The notes under the pieces are model-generated. The model was not told the DNA's origin. It did not search any database and was given only the letters and a program-made list of their open reading frames with translations. Positions 14,206 through 14,416 of a DNA stretch of 14,416 nt are shown one piece after another. Origin of the DNA: Sideroxydans lithotrophicus (lineage in GTDB: Bacteria; Pseudomonadota; Gammaproteobacteria; Burkholderiales; Sulfuriferulaceae); the NCBI GenBank assembly GCA_022736605.1, contig DZDB01000040.1, positions 1 to 14,416 on the forward strand, in the 5' to 3' direction. Positions within the stretch are counted from its first letter, which is position 1. Each line of letters begins with the position of its first letter. The position numbers and the translations under genes were made by a program.

Positions 14206-14416
14206 TCAACTCGTTAGCATAGCATTGTCATGGTGCACTTGAACCGGCGACCAGGTGGCTATTGCACAACGCCAGAATTCAGCCAGCGACGTCACCGCCG
14301 GAACCGGTTGCTGCAAAAAAGCCATGGCCTGCTGCAAAAGTGCCAAAGCTTGCGCCGCATTCAGTGCCGGTGCCAGCGTCTGCTTTGAAAGTTTCTGGCC
14401 GTCGCGGTTCAATACC
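14206..14416 (-). CDS. gluQ: Glutamyl-Q tRNA(Asp) synthetase, C-terminal part (5' end outside window)
   Basis: The reverse-strand frame is open to the window edge; only about 69 C-terminal residues are seen of a protein usually near 290-300. The class I KMSKS-type motif appears as KLSKQ in VLNRDGQKLSKQTLAPAL, close to the form in E. coli GluQ-RS (YadB), which lacks the anticodon-binding domain of GluRS. GluQ-RS attaches glutamate to the queuosine base of tRNA-Asp. The short tail after the motif (under 65 residues) fits GluQ-RS and rules out full GluRS. It ends in TGA at 14206 and is followed by the 183-residue gene, so it is probably the first visible gene of the reverse operon. Confidence 0.88.
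   Translation of the reverse strand, partial: VLNRDGQKLSKQTLAPALNAAQALALLQQAMAFLQQPVPAVTSLAEFWRCAIATWSPVQVHHDNAMLTS

Overview
The window reads as a GC-rich chromosomal segment of a betaproteobacterium. A free-living Nitrosomonadales or Gallionellaceae-type organism is my best guess, from general protein character and gene order. The order gltD-hemE-priA-argS-SPOR protein-dsbA and the 'site-specific recombinase' Gcr family both point to Betaproteobacteria. No insertion sequence, phage gene, CRISPR array, tRNA or rRNA was seen. Gene density is high and the window looks like core genome.

Layout. Positions 1-737 hold the 3' end of gltD (glutamate synthase small subunit), followed by a strong hairpin. 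hemE (852-1919) comes next. A 349-base non-coding gap (1920-2268) holds a 120-base AT-rich stretch (30% G+C by count) and four matches to the DnaA box, two of them facing each other as an inverted repeat. It is an oriC-like element or a DnaA-controlled promoter region in front of priA (2269-4479), the replication-restart helicase. argS (4521-6263) starts a tight forward cluster with a SPOR-domain cell-division-type protein, dsbA and a short-chain dehydrogenase (to 8349).

A second forward cluster begins at a TATAAT box at 8370. It contains an orphan NarL/FixJ-type response regulator, a large membrane protein of the Gcr family, a Nudix/ThiE-like fusion starting with TTG, and a small membrane-anchored protein of unknown function. 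The last three genes are 39 bases apart or overlapping. phoU (12554-13258) follows behind its own promoter, which carries a possible PhoB box.

A perfect 20-base-pair bidirectional terminator (13269-13312) separates phoU from a converging reverse-strand operon. That operon is transcribed gluQ (glutamyl-Q tRNA-Asp synthetase, C-terminal end only), then an unknown 183-residue helical protein, then yggX (iron trafficking / oxidative damage protection).

The genes are mostly housekeeping: nitrogen assimilation, haem synthesis, replication restart, translation, periplasmic thiol oxidation and phosphate control. The most interesting items are the DnaA-box cluster before priA, the degenerate ThiE-like half of the Nudix fusion, and the uncharacterised 153- and 183-residue proteins.
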